A stretch of DNA of 64,000 bases from Gaiellales bacterium (lineage in GTDB: Bacteria; Actinomycetota; Thermoleophilia; Gaiellales; JAICJC01). Location of the stretch: assembly GCA_036273515.1 (NCBI GenBank), contig DASUHM010000007.1:54017-118016 (forward strand). Direction: 5' to 3'. The notes under the pieces were generated by a model, which was not told where the DNA came from, did no database searches, and saw only the letters and a program-made list of their open reading frames with translations. Below, piece after piece: positions 1 to 8,029 of this stretch (the first letter of the stretch is position 1; each line of letters begins with the position of its first letter). The position numbers and the translations under genes are program-made.

Positions 1-32
1 TAGTGAACCTTTCGGAGTGGGAGGGAAGACAG

Positions 33-1670
33 ATGGTGAGACGCGCGCTTTGGGTTCTGGCCGTGGCGCTGCTCGCGGCCGGATGCGGTTCCGGATCGGG
101 GTCGAGCTCCGGCGGGAGCGGCGGGGTGCAGAACGGCGGCACGCTGCGCGCCGGGATCCCGGACGACCCCGACCACCTCGACACCGGCATCTCCTACGCC
201 GTCGAGGGCTGGGAGCTGCTCGAGGCGACGAACAACGGCCTGCTGACGTTCAAGAAGGCCTCGGGGTCGGCCGGCTCCGAGGTCGTTCCCGACATCGCCA
301 CCGCGATGCCGGCGGTGACCGACGGCGGCCTGACCTATACGTTCCACGTCCATCCCGGCGTGCGCTTCTCGCCGCCGGTCAACCGGGCGGTGAAGCCGTC
401 CGACTTCCAGTTCGCGATCGAGCGGCTGTTCCACGTCGGCTCGCCCGGCGTCGGCTTCTACACGATCATCCAGGGCGCGAACGCCTACGCCGCCCACAAG
501 GCGGCACACATCTCGGGGATCGTCGCCAACGACCAGGCGATGACGATCGCCTTCCACCTGACCCACCCCGACGGCGCGTTCCTGGACATCATGGCGATGC
601 CGTTCGCCTTCGCCGTGCCGGCCGGCATGCCGTACAAGGACATCTCGACGGATCCGCAGTGGCGGGTCGCGACCGGGCCGTACATGGTGAAGACCTACGT
701 GCCCAAGCAGCAGATCGTGCTGGTGCGAAACCCCAACTTCACGCAGTGGTCGCCGAACTCGCCGAACGGCCACCTGAACGGGGTGAACATCCAGATCGGG
801 GTGACGCCCGAGCAGTCCGTGAACGAGACGATCGACGGCCAGCTCGACTGGTACATGGAGGCGGTGCCGCCCGACCGGTTGACGGCGCTCAAGGCCCGCT
901 ACCCGAGCCAGGTGCACATGTACCCGCGCAACAACGACACCTACTTCTCGATGAACGAGCGGCTGGCGCCGTTCAACAAGCTCGCGGTGCGCCAGGCGGT
1001 GAACTACGCCATCGACCGAAACGCGCTCGTGAAGCTCTTCGGCGGCCAGGGCACGCCCACCGAGACGGTGATCCCGCCGAGCTTCGGCTCGGCCTACCAC
1101 GAGCCGAACCTGTACCCGCACGACGTCGCCAAGGCCAAGCAGCTGATCCAGCAGGCGGGTGCGGTCGGCGCGCCGGTGCAGATCTGGACGACGAACGCCG
1201 ACCCGGCGCCCAAGGCGGCCCAGTACCTGGCGAGCGTGCTGGGCTCGATCGGCCTCAAGGTCACCGGCGTGCGCACGATCGACGACTCGGTCTACTGGGA
1301 CACCCTGCTGTCCGAGAAGACCGATCCCCAGATCGCCTTCAACCACTTCGACCAGGACTACCCGGAGGGCGAGGACTTCATCGATACTCTGCTGAACGGT
1401 GAGCACATCGTGAACGTGGGGAACAACGACGTCTCGAACACCGACGATCCGGCGCTGAACGCGATGATCGACCGCACCAAGCGGATGCCGCTCGGCGCCG
1501 CCCGCAACGCCATGTGGGCGAAGATCGACAACCAGTTCATGCAGCGCGACGCGGGCTGGGCGCCGTTCATGCACCTCGACGAGCCGAAGTTCGTGTCGGC
1601 CAATCTGCACGGCCTCGTCTTCACGGGCTCCTATTTCGAGCTTCTACCGGAGATGTGGCTCTCGAGGTGA
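33..1670 (+). CDS. ABC transporter substrate-binding lipoprotein (SBP family 5)
   Basis: 545-aa extracytoplasmic solute-binding lipoprotein of the oligopeptide/nickel (SBP_bac_5, DppA/OppA-like) family, which hands peptides or similar solutes to an ABC importer. The N-terminus has two Arg, a hydrophobic stretch and a lipobox LAAGC with Cys18 as the predicted lipid anchor, followed by a Gly/Ser linker. Family features are seen in the fold-defining stretches TFHVHPGVRFSPP and VRQAVNYAIDRNALV. The start at 33 is chosen because GGAGGGAAG lies 5 nt upstream; a GTG at 3 is in frame but would put charged residues before the signal. The stop overlaps the next GTG start by 4 bp. No permease or ATPase gene is in the window, so the rest of the transporter is upstream of base 1 or elsewhere. 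Confidence 0.9.
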   Translation: MVRRALWVLAVALLAAGCGSGSGSSSGGSGGVQNGGTLRAGIPDDPDHLDTGISYAVEGWELLEATNNGLLTFKKASGSAGSEVVPDIATAMPAVTDGGLTYTFHVHPGVRFSPPVNRAVKPSDFQFAIERLFHVGSPGVGFYTIIQGANAYAAHKAAHISGIVANDQAMTIAFHLTHPDGAFLDIMAMPFAFAVPAGMPYKDISTDPQWRVATGPYMVKTYVPKQQIVLVRNPNFTQWSPNSPNGHLNGVNIQIGVTPEQSVNETIDGQLDWYMEAVPPDRLTALKARYPSQVHMYPRNNDTYFSMNERLAPFNKLAVRQAVNYAIDRNALVKLFGGQGTPTETVIPPSFGSAYHEPNLYPHDVAKAKQLIQQAGAVGAPVQIWTTNADPAPKAAQYLASVLGSIGLKVTGVRTIDDSVYWDTLLSEKTDPQIAFNHFDQDYPEGEDFIDTLLNGEHIVNVGNNDVSNTDDPALNAMIDRTKRMPLGAARNAMWAKIDNQFMQRDAGWAPFMHLDEPKFVSANLHGLVFTGSYFELLPEMWLSR

Positions 1671-3025
1671 CCCTCGCCGTGCGCATCGACGACTGCCTCT
1701 CGATCCGCGAGGGGCACCTGTGGATCGAGGAGTGCGACGCGGTCGACCTCGCCCGCCGGTTCGGCACGCCGCTCTACGTCGTCTCGGAGGACCAGCTGCG
1801 CCGAAACGCCCGCCGCATCGGCGCGGCGTTCGCGGCCGGCTGGCCCGACGGGCCGACGTCGCTCCTGCCCTCGCTCAAGGCCAACCTGTCGCTCGCGCTT
1901 CGGGCCGTCCTGAACGCGGAGGGGCTCGGCGCCGACACGTTCGGGCCGGGCGAGCTGCACGCGGCGCTCACGGCCGGGACGACGCCGGCGATGATCTCGG
2001 TGAACGGCTCGGTGAAGGACGCCGAGCTGGTCCGCCGGGCGGTCGCGGCAGGCGCCCGGGTGACCCTCGACAGCCCGGGGGAGCTCGACCTCGTGGCTGC
2101 GGCGGCGCGGGAGACGGGTCGCACTGCGCGGGTGCGGCTGCGGCTGCGGCCGGACTACGACGGCCTCACCCAGCCGTCCCAGCTCGATCCCGGCCGGTCG
2201 GTGCGCGACTCGGCGCAGCGCTACAAGCCCGGGATCGCGCTCGAGGACGCGGCCGCGGTCGGCCGGGCTGCCCTCGCCGCGGAGGGCGTCGAGCTCGTCG
2301 GCGTCATGGCCCACCTCGGCCGCCACAGCACCGATCCGGCGGTCTGGTCGGGGATGGGCGCGAGCTTCGCCGCGGCCATCGGCGACCTGTGCCGCGCCCT
2401 CGACGGCTGGCGGCCGGAGCAGATCGACGTCGGCGGCGGCTACCCGGCGCCGCGCGACCCGACCGGGCACGGCAAGGGGCCGGCGATCGAGACCATCGCC
2501 GACGCGCTCACCGCCGCGCTGCGCGCCGGGCTGGCGGAGGCGGGGGTCGACGCGCGCGGCGTCCGGCTCGAGGCCGAGCCGGGCCGGGCGCTCTACGCCG
2601 ACACCGGCATCCACCTGACGACCGTGCGCAACACGAAGCGGCAGACGCGGCCGCTGGAGTGGGCGTGGGTCGAGACCGACACGACCGAGATGTTCATGGC
2701 CGACCTCCTGATCGAGCACGCCCGTTTCGGCGTGGTGGCGGCGTCGCGGGCGGACGCCGAGGCGGAGCTCGACGCCGACGTCGTCGGGATGTCGTGCGGG
2801 TTCGACGTGATCGCGCCCGGCGCGCGCCTGCCTGCGGTCGCGCCCGGCGACGTGCTCGCCTTCCTGGACACGGGCGCCTACCAGGACGCCTGCGCCTCGA
2901 ACTTCAACGGCCTGCCCCGCCCGGCCACGGTGCTCGTGCACGGCGCCGAGGCGGAGGTGGTCAAGCGGGCGGAGACGGTCGACGAGGTGTTCGCCCGCGA
3001 CGCGATCCCGGCGAGGCTCTTGTGA
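1667..3025 (+). CDS. LysA-like PLP-dependent decarboxylase
   Basis: 452-aa fold-type III PLP enzyme of the diaminopimelate/ornithine decarboxylase family. The PLP lysine is the K71 of SLKAN; glycine-rich phosphate-binding IDVGGGYPAP and EAEPGRALY are present, as is a C-terminal SCGFDVIA and DTGAYQ, the equivalents of the CxSxD and DAGAY motifs that complete the active site across the dimer. The family HxGS segment reads AHLGRHS. GTG at 1667 overlaps the upstream TGA (GTGA); in-frame GTG codons at 1655 and 1679 are alternatives. It follows a solute-binding lipoprotein and precedes a VOC protein, a setting more like catabolism of an imported amino compound than lysine synthesis (inference). The actual substrate cannot be read from the sequence. 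Confidence 0.82.
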   Translation: MTLAVRIDDCLSIREGHLWIEECDAVDLARRFGTPLYVVSEDQLRRNARRIGAAFAAGWPDGPTSLLPSLKANLSLALRAVLNAEGLGADTFGPGELHAALTAGTTPAMISVNGSVKDAELVRRAVAAGARVTLDSPGELDLVAAAARETGRTARVRLRLRPDYDGLTQPSQLDPGRSVRDSAQRYKPGIALEDAAAVGRAALAAEGVELVGVMAHLGRHSTDPAVWSGMGASFAAAIGDLCRALDGWRPEQIDVGGGYPAPRDPTGHGKGPAIETIADALTAALRAGLAEAGVDARGVRLEAEPGRALYADTGIHLTTVRNTKRQTRPLEWAWVETDTTEMFMADLLIEHARFGVVAASRADAEAELDADVVGMSCGFDVIAPGARLPAVAPGDVLAFLDTGAYQDACASNFNGLPRPATVLVHGAEAEVVKRAETVDEVFARDAIPARLL

Positions 3026-3462
3026 CCGTCACCGGCCTGCACCACGCCAGCCTGACGGTGGCCGACCTCGACCGCTCGCTGCACTTCTACCGCGACCTGC
3101 TGGGCGTGCCGGTGCGCGAGCAGGTCGACGCCGCTGGCGAGACGTTCACGGCCGTGTCCGGCGAGGCGGCCGGGCAGGTGCGGATCGCCGACCTCGACCT
3201 CGGCGACGGGCGCGTGCTCGAGCTGATCGAGCGGGGCGACGGAACGGCGCCGCCGGAGCACGCCGCCGGCCATCACATCGCGTTCCAGGTCGATGACATC
3301 GTCGCGACGTACCGGCGGCTGGTGAGGGCGGGCGTGAAGGCGCGGTCGAAGCCGCAGTCGCTCGGGCCCGAGGCGGGCAGGCACTGGGCGGGGTGCATCG
3401 TCGTCTACATGACCGACCCGGACGGGGCCACCGTGGAGCTCGTCCAGGTGCCGGAGGCGTGA
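3022..3462 (+). CDS. VOC (glyoxalase/dioxygenase-fold) family protein
   Basis: 146-aa vicinal-oxygen-chelate protein. The start LHHASLTVADLDRSLHFYRD is the classic first beta-alpha-beta unit, with a metal-ligand-type His early; a second module begins at HHIAFQVDDI and ends in DPDGATVELVQ, where the Glu is the usual fourth ligand. This is the layout of methylmalonyl-CoA epimerase, glyoxalase I and small lyases. GTG at 3022 overlaps the upstream stop by 4 bp and its own stop overlaps the next gene in the same way, so it is translationally coupled to both. Whether it is an epimerase, lyase or resistance protein is not decidable from sequence alone. Confidence 0.82.
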   Translation: MTVTGLHHASLTVADLDRSLHFYRDLLGVPVREQVDAAGETFTAVSGEAAGQVRIADLDLGDGRVLELIERGDGTAPPEHAAGHHIAFQVDDIVATYRRLVRAGVKARSKPQSLGPEAGRHWAGCIVVYMTDPDGATVELVQVPEA

Positions 3463-4322
3463 GCGACGACGAGGTGACGCTCGTCGCCGGTGGGTTACGG
3501 GCGGCGTTCATTCCCGAGCTCGCGATGGTGGGGAGCTCGCTGATGCACGAGGGGGTCGAGGTGCTCGCCCTCCGCGACGGCCGCGCGGCATACCGCGAGC
3601 GCGGCTCGACCTTCGGGATCCCGCTGCTGCACCCCTGGGCGAACCGGCTGGCCCGGCCTCTGCCGGCGTCCGACCTCGTGCACCCGGACGAGCACGGCCT
3701 GCCGATCCACGGCGTCCTGCCGCGGGCGCTGCCGTTCGGGGTGACCGAGCAGATGCCGCGGTCGGTGCGGGCCGAGTTCGACACGCACGATCACCCGGCG
3801 GTGCTCGAGGTGTTCCCGCACCCGCACACCCTCACCGTGGTGGCCACGATCGACGAGGACGGCCTCGAGATCCATACGACGCTGCGCGCGCACGGCCGCC
3901 GGCCCTGCCCGGTCTCGTTCGGCTACCACCCCTACCTGTGCCTGCCGGGCGCGCCCCGGGCGGAGTGGACGATCGACGTCCCCGCGCGCACCCGGCTCGT
4001 GCTCGACGAGCGCAGCATCCCCACCGGCGAGCAGGAGCCCGTCACCGTCGCGCCCGGGCCGCTCGGGAACCGCACGTTCGACGACGGCTACACCGACCTG
4101 GGCCCCCTGCCGCGCTTCATGGTCGCCGGCGGCGGCCGCACCCTGGCCGTCGAGCTCCTGGAGGGCTACGAGTACGCCCAGGTCTACGCCCCGGCCGGAC
4201 ACGACCTGATCGCCTACGAGCCGATGACGGCCCCGACGAACGCCCTGGCCAGCGGCGACGGCCTCCAGCTGGTCCGCCCCGGCGACTCCTACACGGCCGC
4301 GTTCCGCATCTCGGTGAACTGA
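3459..4322 (+). CDS. aldose 1-epimerase family protein
   Basis: 287-aa galactose-mutarotase-like protein, which interconverts alpha and beta anomers of hexoses. Supporting motifs are PLLHPWANRL near the N-terminus, IHGVLPRALPF carrying the first active-site His, FGYHPYLCLPG carrying the second, and FDDGYTDL before the C-terminal strands. Length is close to the usual 290-340. GTG at 3459 forms a GTGA overlap with the VOC gene. It is the last gene of the four-gene rightward unit; its TGA at 4320-4322 is the first three bases of a REP-like palindrome that also contains the stop of the convergent flavoprotein gene. Confidence 0.85.
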   Translation: MSDDEVTLVAGGLRAAFIPELAMVGSSLMHEGVEVLALRDGRAAYRERGSTFGIPLLHPWANRLARPLPASDLVHPDEHGLPIHGVLPRALPFGVTEQMPRSVRAEFDTHDHPAVLEVFPHPHTLTVVATIDEDGLEIHTTLRAHGRRPCPVSFGYHPYLCLPGAPRAEWTIDVPARTRLVLDERSIPTGEQEPVTVAPGPLGNRTFDDGYTDLGPLPRFMVAGGGRTLAVELLEGYEYAQVYAPAGHDLIAYEPMTAPTNALASGDGLQLVRPGDSYTAAFRISVN

Positions 4323-4349
4323 ATGAACGGGGTCAGACCCGTTTATTCA
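4320..4349. repeat. REP-like palindrome (GGGTC-A-GACCC type)
   Basis: Interrupted palindrome with outer arms TGAAT/ATTCA, inner arms AACGGGGTC/GACCCGTT (one bulged G) and a single central A. It contains the stop codons of both convergent neighbours: TGA at 4320-4322 on the plus strand and TAA at 4343-4345 on the minus strand. It can act as a bidirectional transcription stop. The outer arms match those of the elements at 23088 and 34444. Confidence 0.75.
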
Positions 4350-5683
4350 GCGAGGCCCAGGTCGCGTACCGCGAACTGGACGGCTTCCGAGAAGGTCGGG
4401 TAGGGCTGGATCGTGTCGAGCAGGACGTCGACGGGCACCTCGGCGCGGATGGCGAGTGTCAATTGGCCGAGCCACTCGCCGGCCTCGGGGCCGACCGCGA
4501 CCGCGCCGACGAGCACGCGCCGCTCCGGGTCCGCGAACACCTTCAGGAACCCCGGACGCTTCGGCCGCTCGTAGGTCGACAGGCGCGCCACCGAGGTGCG
4601 CTCGCCGACGATCGTCCCGTCGCCCGAGGTGTCGCCGACCGAGGCGACCTGCGGGTCGGTGAAGGTGACCGCGGGGATCGCCCGGTAATCGGCCCGCGCC
4701 TCGCGGCCGGCCATGTCGGCGGCCGCGATCCGGGCCTGGTACTTGCCGACGTGCGTGAACATCGCGATGCCCGTCGCGTCGCCCGCCGCCCACACTGTTG
4801 CGGCGGCACGCAGGTGCTCGTCCACCTCGACGCCGCGCTTGCCGATCGTCACGCCGAGCGGCTCCAGGCCCAGCTCGTCGACGTTCGCGCGCCGCCCGGT
4901 CGCGACCAGGATGCGGTCGGCCGCGAGCGTCTCGCCGCCGCCGAGGTGCATGCGCATCCCCGGCTCCACCCGCTCGATCTCCGCCCCCAGCCGCAGGCCG
5001 ACGCCCTCGCCCTCGAGGACGTCCGCGATCAGCTTGCCGGCGTCGGGATGGTCGCGCGGCATCAGGCGCTCGGCGACGTCCACGAGCGTGACCGCCGAGC
5101 CCATCCGCCCGAAGGCCTGGGCCAGCTCGCAGCCGACCGGGCCCGCGCCGATCACGATCAGCCGCTCCGGCACCACGTGCGTCGAGGTCGCCTCCCGGTT
5201 CGTCCAGTAGTCGACGTCTTCGAGGCCCGGGATGGGCGGGATCGTCGGCACCGACCCGGTCGCGACCAGGAGCCGCTCGAAGCCGATCAAGCGGTCGCCG
5301 ACCCCGACGACGCCGGGCTCCGTCACCCGCGCCTGCCCGCGCACGAGCTCGATGTCGCGGTCGGCCAGCCAGGTCTCCTGGCTCGAGTCGTCGAGACTGC
5401 CGGTGACCTGGTCGCGGTGCCAGAACGCCCGCTCGACGTCGATCGAGCCGGTCACGGCCTCGGCCGCCCCCGGCACGAGCCGGGCCGCGGCGATCGCCTC
5501 GGGCGGCCGCAGGAGCGCCTTCGACGGCATGCACGCGTAGTACGAGCACTCGCCGCCGACGAGCCCCTGCTCGACGAGCGTGATCGGCGTCTGCGGCTCG
5601 AACGACCGCAGCGCGCCGGCCGCCGCCTCGCCGGTCGAGCCGCCCCCCAGGATCACGACCGGGCCGTCCATGCGCACCATCAT
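4343..5683 (-). CDS. pyridine nucleotide-disulfide oxidoreductase (Lpd/MerA-like)
   Basis: 446-aa FAD/NAD(P)-dependent oxidoreductase. FAD-binding ILGGGSTGE at the N-terminus; redox pair Cys46-Cys51 in GGECSYYACMPSK (CX4C, as in dihydrolipoyl dehydrogenase and mercuric reductase); NAD(P)-binding IVIGAGPVGCELAQ; second FAD segment VWAAGDATG; C-terminal dimer domain. The usual catalytic HxHPTxxE near the C-terminus reads QPYPTFSE, so the His that pairs with Glu is Tyr. It therefore is probably not a standard E3 component. No 2-oxo acid dehydrogenase genes are near. A TATCCG hexamer 6 nt before the ATG suggests a leaderless start; the in-frame ATG at 5671 is an alternative. Confidence 0.85.
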   Translation of the reverse strand: MMVRMDGPVVILGGGSTGEAAAGALRSFEPQTPITLVEQGLVGGECSYYACMPSKALLRPPEAIAAARLVPGAAEAVTGSIDVERAFWHRDQVTGSLDDSSQETWLADRDIELVRGQARVTEPGVVGVGDRLIGFERLLVATGSVPTIPPIPGLEDVDYWTNREATSTHVVPERLIVIGAGPVGCELAQAFGRMGSAVTLVDVAERLMPRDHPDAGKLIADVLEGEGVGLRLGAEIERVEPGMRMHLGGGETLAADRILVATGRRANVDELGLEPLGVTIGKRGVEVDEHLRAAATVWAAGDATGIAMFTHVGKYQARIAAADMAGREARADYRAIPAVTFTDPQVASVGDTSGDGTIVGERTSVARLSTYERPKRPGFLKVFADPERRVLVGAVAVGPEAGEWLGQLTLAIRAEVPVDVLLDTIQPYPTFSEAVQFAVRDLGLAE

Positions 5684-5737
5684 AGGCGTCGGATACCCTC
5701 CTCGATCGTCCCGATATCGCCACCGAGGGGGTCACCG

Positions 5738-6151
5738 TTGCTGAAGGAGTTCAAACAGTTCATCCTGCGCGGGAACGTCGTCGATCTGGCCGTCGCGGTC
5801 GTCATCGGCACGGCGTTCGGCGCGGTCGTGGCCGCGTTCGTCGCCGACATCATCACGCCGCTGATCGCGGCCATCTTCGGCAAGCCGAGCTTCGCCAGCC
5901 TGAGCTTCACGATCAACAACAGCACGTTCCTCTATGGCGACTTCCTGAACGCCATCATCACCTTCCTGAGCATCGCCGCGGCGATCTTCTTCTTCGTCGT
6001 GAAGCCGCTGAACGTGCTCGAGGCGCGGCGCGCGGCCGGCGAGCCGTCCGAGTCGCCGACGACCAGGGCATGCCCCGAGTGCCTGAGCGACATCCCGATC
6101 GCCGCCAGGCGCTGCGCGTACTGCACCTCCGAGGTCGCGGCTGCGGCCTGA
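5738..6151 (+). CDS. mscL: large-conductance mechanosensitive channel with C-terminal zinc ribbon
   Basis: 137-aa MscL, the homopentameric membrane channel that opens under hypo-osmotic stress. The N-terminal helix LKEFKQFILRGNVVDLAVAV and TM1 GTAFGAVVAAFVADIITPLI are canonical, followed by a short periplasmic loop and TM2 (NAIITFLSIAAAIFFFVV). Instead of the usual cytoplasmic helix bundle, the tail carries CPEC and CAYC separated by 12 residues, a treble-clef or ribbon-type metal site. The TTG start at 5738 is chosen because GAGGGGG precedes it by 6-7 nt and the protein then begins at the family start. It is divergent from the flavoprotein gene. Confidence 0.92.
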   Translation: MLKEFKQFILRGNVVDLAVAVVIGTAFGAVVAAFVADIITPLIAAIFGKPSFASLSFTINNSTFLYGDFLNAIITFLSIAAAIFFFVVKPLNVLEARRAAGEPSESPTTRACPECLSDIPIAARRCAYCTSEVAAAA

Positions 6152-6215
6152 CACTTACTGGATCCTTACCGGGTCATAAGAGCCTCCTCGATCGGGCCCG
6201 GTACCGTCGGGCCCG

Positions 6216-7118
6216 ATGAGGGGACGCACAGCTCTGGCAGGCGCGCTTGCCGCGATCGCAACCGCCGCCGCCCTGCCCGCCACGGCCGGCGCCGTCAGCG
6301 CACCATCCGCGTGCGGCCAGGCGGCGCACGCGCGGCCGGTCATCCGCCACGTGATCGTCATCGTGATGGAAAACCACTCGTCGTCGCAGGTGATCGGGAA
6401 GGCGCCGTTCATGACCGCGCTCGCCAAGCGCTGCGGCCTGGCCACGAACTACCACGGCATCACCCACCCGAGCCTGCCGAACTACCTGGCGATGACGAGC
6501 GGGAGCACGCACGGCATCCGCTCGGACTGCCAGCCGTTCCAGTGCCCGATCAGGGGGCCGAACCTCTTCACCCAGGTCACGCGCCACGGCCTGCGCTGGC
6601 GCAGCTATGCCGAGTCGATGCCGCGCCCGTGCTACCGCGGCACCACCTCGCTGTACGCAGCCAGGCACGTCCCGGCCGTCTACTACACGCGCATCCGGGC
6701 CTGCGGCCGGCACGTGCGCTCGCTCGGGCGGCTCGGGAGCGGGCGGCTGCACTTCGCGCTCCACTCCGGCCACGCGCCCGCGCTCATGTTCGTGACGCCG
6801 AACCTCTGCAACGACGCGCACGACTGCCCGCTCGCCCGCGGCGACGCGTGGCTGGCGCGCTGGATCCCGATGATCGTCGCGAGCCCGACCTACCGCCACG
6901 GGCACACCGCGGTGCTCCTGACCTTCGACGAGGGCGGGGGCGGTGGGAACGTCGTCCCGCTGATCGTGCTGTCCCGGTACACGCCGGTCCATGCGGTGCG
7001 CCACCGGCTGCTCACGCACTACTCGCTGCTCCGCGCCACCGAGAAGATGCTCGGGATCAGGCGGTACCTTGGGAAGGCCCGCTCTGCTCGCGGCCTTCCC
7101 AAGGCATTCCACCTGTAG
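6216..7118 (+). CDS. secreted phosphoesterase family protein
   Basis: 300-aa exported protein of the phosphoesterase family that includes phospholipase C and acid phosphatase AcpA (alkaline-phosphatase-like fold). A signal peptide covers about residues 1-25. Metal/active-site landmarks are VMENHSS near residue 50, HPSLPNYLAM, and TFDEGG near the C-terminus; several Cys pairs suggest disulfides. The family often runs to 400-700 residues, so this is a compact member. A TACCGT hexamer 8 nt before the ATG and no Shine-Dalgarno suggest leaderless expression. The last 14 codons lie in a perfect 13-bp hairpin. Confidence 0.82.
   Translation: MRGRTALAGALAAIATAAALPATAGAVSAPSACGQAAHARPVIRHVIVIVMENHSSSQVIGKAPFMTALAKRCGLATNYHGITHPSLPNYLAMTSGSTHGIRSDCQPFQCPIRGPNLFTQVTRHGLRWRSYAESMPRPCYRGTTSLYAARHVPAVYYTRIRACGRHVRSLGRLGSGRLHFALHSGHAPALMFVTPNLCNDAHDCPLARGDAWLARWIPMIVASPTYRHGHTAVLLTFDEGGGGGNVVPLIVLSRYTPVHAVRHRLLTHYSLLRATEKMLGIRRYLGKARSARGLPKAFHL
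7067..7104. terminator. perfect 13-bp hairpin inside the end of the phosphoesterase gene
   Basis: CCTTGGGAAGGCC (7067-7079) and GGCCTTCCCAAGG (7092-7104) are exact reverse complements around a 12-nt loop. No T tract follows, so it resembles the T-less hairpins of high-GC genomes. It ends 14 nt before the stop at 7118 and faces a leftward small open frame ending at 7151. Confidence 0.5.
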
Positions 7119-7150
7119 GCGAACAGGCGCGCCCGGCTTCCCCCGTATTG

Positions 7151-7327
7151 TCAGCCTGAGACGATGCGGCGCACGAGCATGATCTCGAAGCGCCGCTGAT
7201 CGCGGTTCGCAGAACGCTCCCCCGTCGCAGCGGACGGCCCCATCCGTCGGAGCGCGGTCTCGGCGTGCTTTGCAGCATGCCGCCTGTCCGCGTTCCTTTC
7301 CGCTGCTCCGATGCGCTCGACGATCAA
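7151..7327 (-). CDS. possible small basic protein, unknown
   Basis: 58-aa open frame from TTG at 7327, with AGGAGG eight nt upstream. It is rich in Arg, Ala and Glu with an amphipathic middle (RRHAAKHAETALRRM) and no membrane segment. GC3 is about 80%, lower than established genes here but above random. I do not recognise it. The ribosome-binding site is the main support; it could be chance. Confidence 0.4.
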   Translation of the reverse strand: MIVERIGAAERNADRRHAAKHAETALRRMGPSAATGERSANRDQRRFEIMLVRRIVSG

Positions 7328-7489
7328 CGTGCGACCCTCCTGTTCCGGCCCCGCCACCCGATGACCCCCGTCAGGGCGGCGCGGCGCCTTCATCTCTGGA
7401 TAATCACGACCGGGGCAGCGGTCAACGGGTCGGGCGCGTTCCAAACGAACTCCTTACAGACGGCGGCTCGAAAGGGTGTCGTGGCCGAC

Positions 7490-7518
7490 TTGTGATCGGG
7501 GTCGCGCTGCGGTAGACC
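7490..7518 (+). promoter_or_regulatory. candidate promoter of coxSLM
   Basis: TTGTGA (7490-7495), 17-nt spacer, TAGACC (7513-7518). This would give a leader of about 37 nt ending in the GGAGGAGGG ribosome-binding site before coxS. The -10 is a weak match, so this is tentative. Confidence 0.35.
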
Positions 7519-7561
7519 TGCCTATGCAAATCGCGCATTCCCGACGTCGGAGGAGGGCTCG

Positions 7562-8029
7562 ATGAAGAGCGCCGTCACCATCACCGTCAACGGGGCGCCA
7601 CGGACGGCGGAGGTCGAGCCGCGGACGCTGCTCGTGCACCTGCTGCGTGAGCACCTGAACCTGACGGGCACCCATGTCGGCTGCGACACGTCCAACTGCG
7701 GGGCGTGCACGGTCTGGCTGGACGGCGAGGCGGTGAAGTCGTGCACGGTCCTGGCCGTCCAGGCGGACGGCCGCGCGGTGACGACGATCGAAGCCATCTC
7801 CGAGAACGGCGACCTGCATCCGATGCAGCAGGCCTTCCACGAGAACCACGCCCTCCAGTGCGGCTACTGCACGCCGGGCATGGTGATGACGGCGATCAAA
7901 CTGCTCGAGGCGAACCCGCAGCCGACCGACGAGGAGATCCGCCACGGGCTCGAGGGCAACCTGTGCCGCTGCACCGGCTACGAGAACATCGTCGCGGCCG
8001 TCCGGGCCGCATCGGGGGTGACGGTCTGA
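7562..8029 (+). CDS. coxS: molybdenum hydroxylase small subunit, 2x[2Fe-2S] (CoxS-like)
   Basis: 155-aa iron-sulfur subunit of a CO dehydrogenase/xanthine oxidase-type enzyme. Plant-type [2Fe-2S] ligands are Cys41, 46, 49 and 61 (GCDTSNCGACTV then SC); the second cluster uses CGYC (100, 103) and CRC (135, 137). The subunit passes electrons from the Mo site in the large subunit to FAD in the medium subunit. ATG at 7562 follows GGAGGAGGG at good spacing. Its stop TGA shares one base with the coxL start. Gene order S-L-M is one of the standard orders for this family. Confidence 0.93.
   Translation: MKSAVTITVNGAPRTAEVEPRTLLVHLLREHLNLTGTHVGCDTSNCGACTVWLDGEAVKSCTVLAVQADGRAVTTIEAISENGDLHPMQQAFHENHALQCGYCTPGMVMTAIKLLEANPQPTDEEIRHGLEGNLCRCTGYENIVAAVRAASGVTV

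Larger units (their letters stand above)
7119..7561. other. 443-bp region with little recognisable content
   Basis: Between the phosphoesterase and the cox operon. I see one possible small leftward gene (7151-7327) and a promoter candidate for coxS (7490-7518). No tRNA, repeat or insertion sequence is visible. Base composition is somewhat lower in GC than the flanking genes. Confidence 0.5.

Noticed and set aside
14..1402. Second-frame open reading frame over the binding-protein gene
   Set aside because: Arg/Gly/Ala-rich low-complexity translation, no start signal, overlaps a clear lipoprotein gene.
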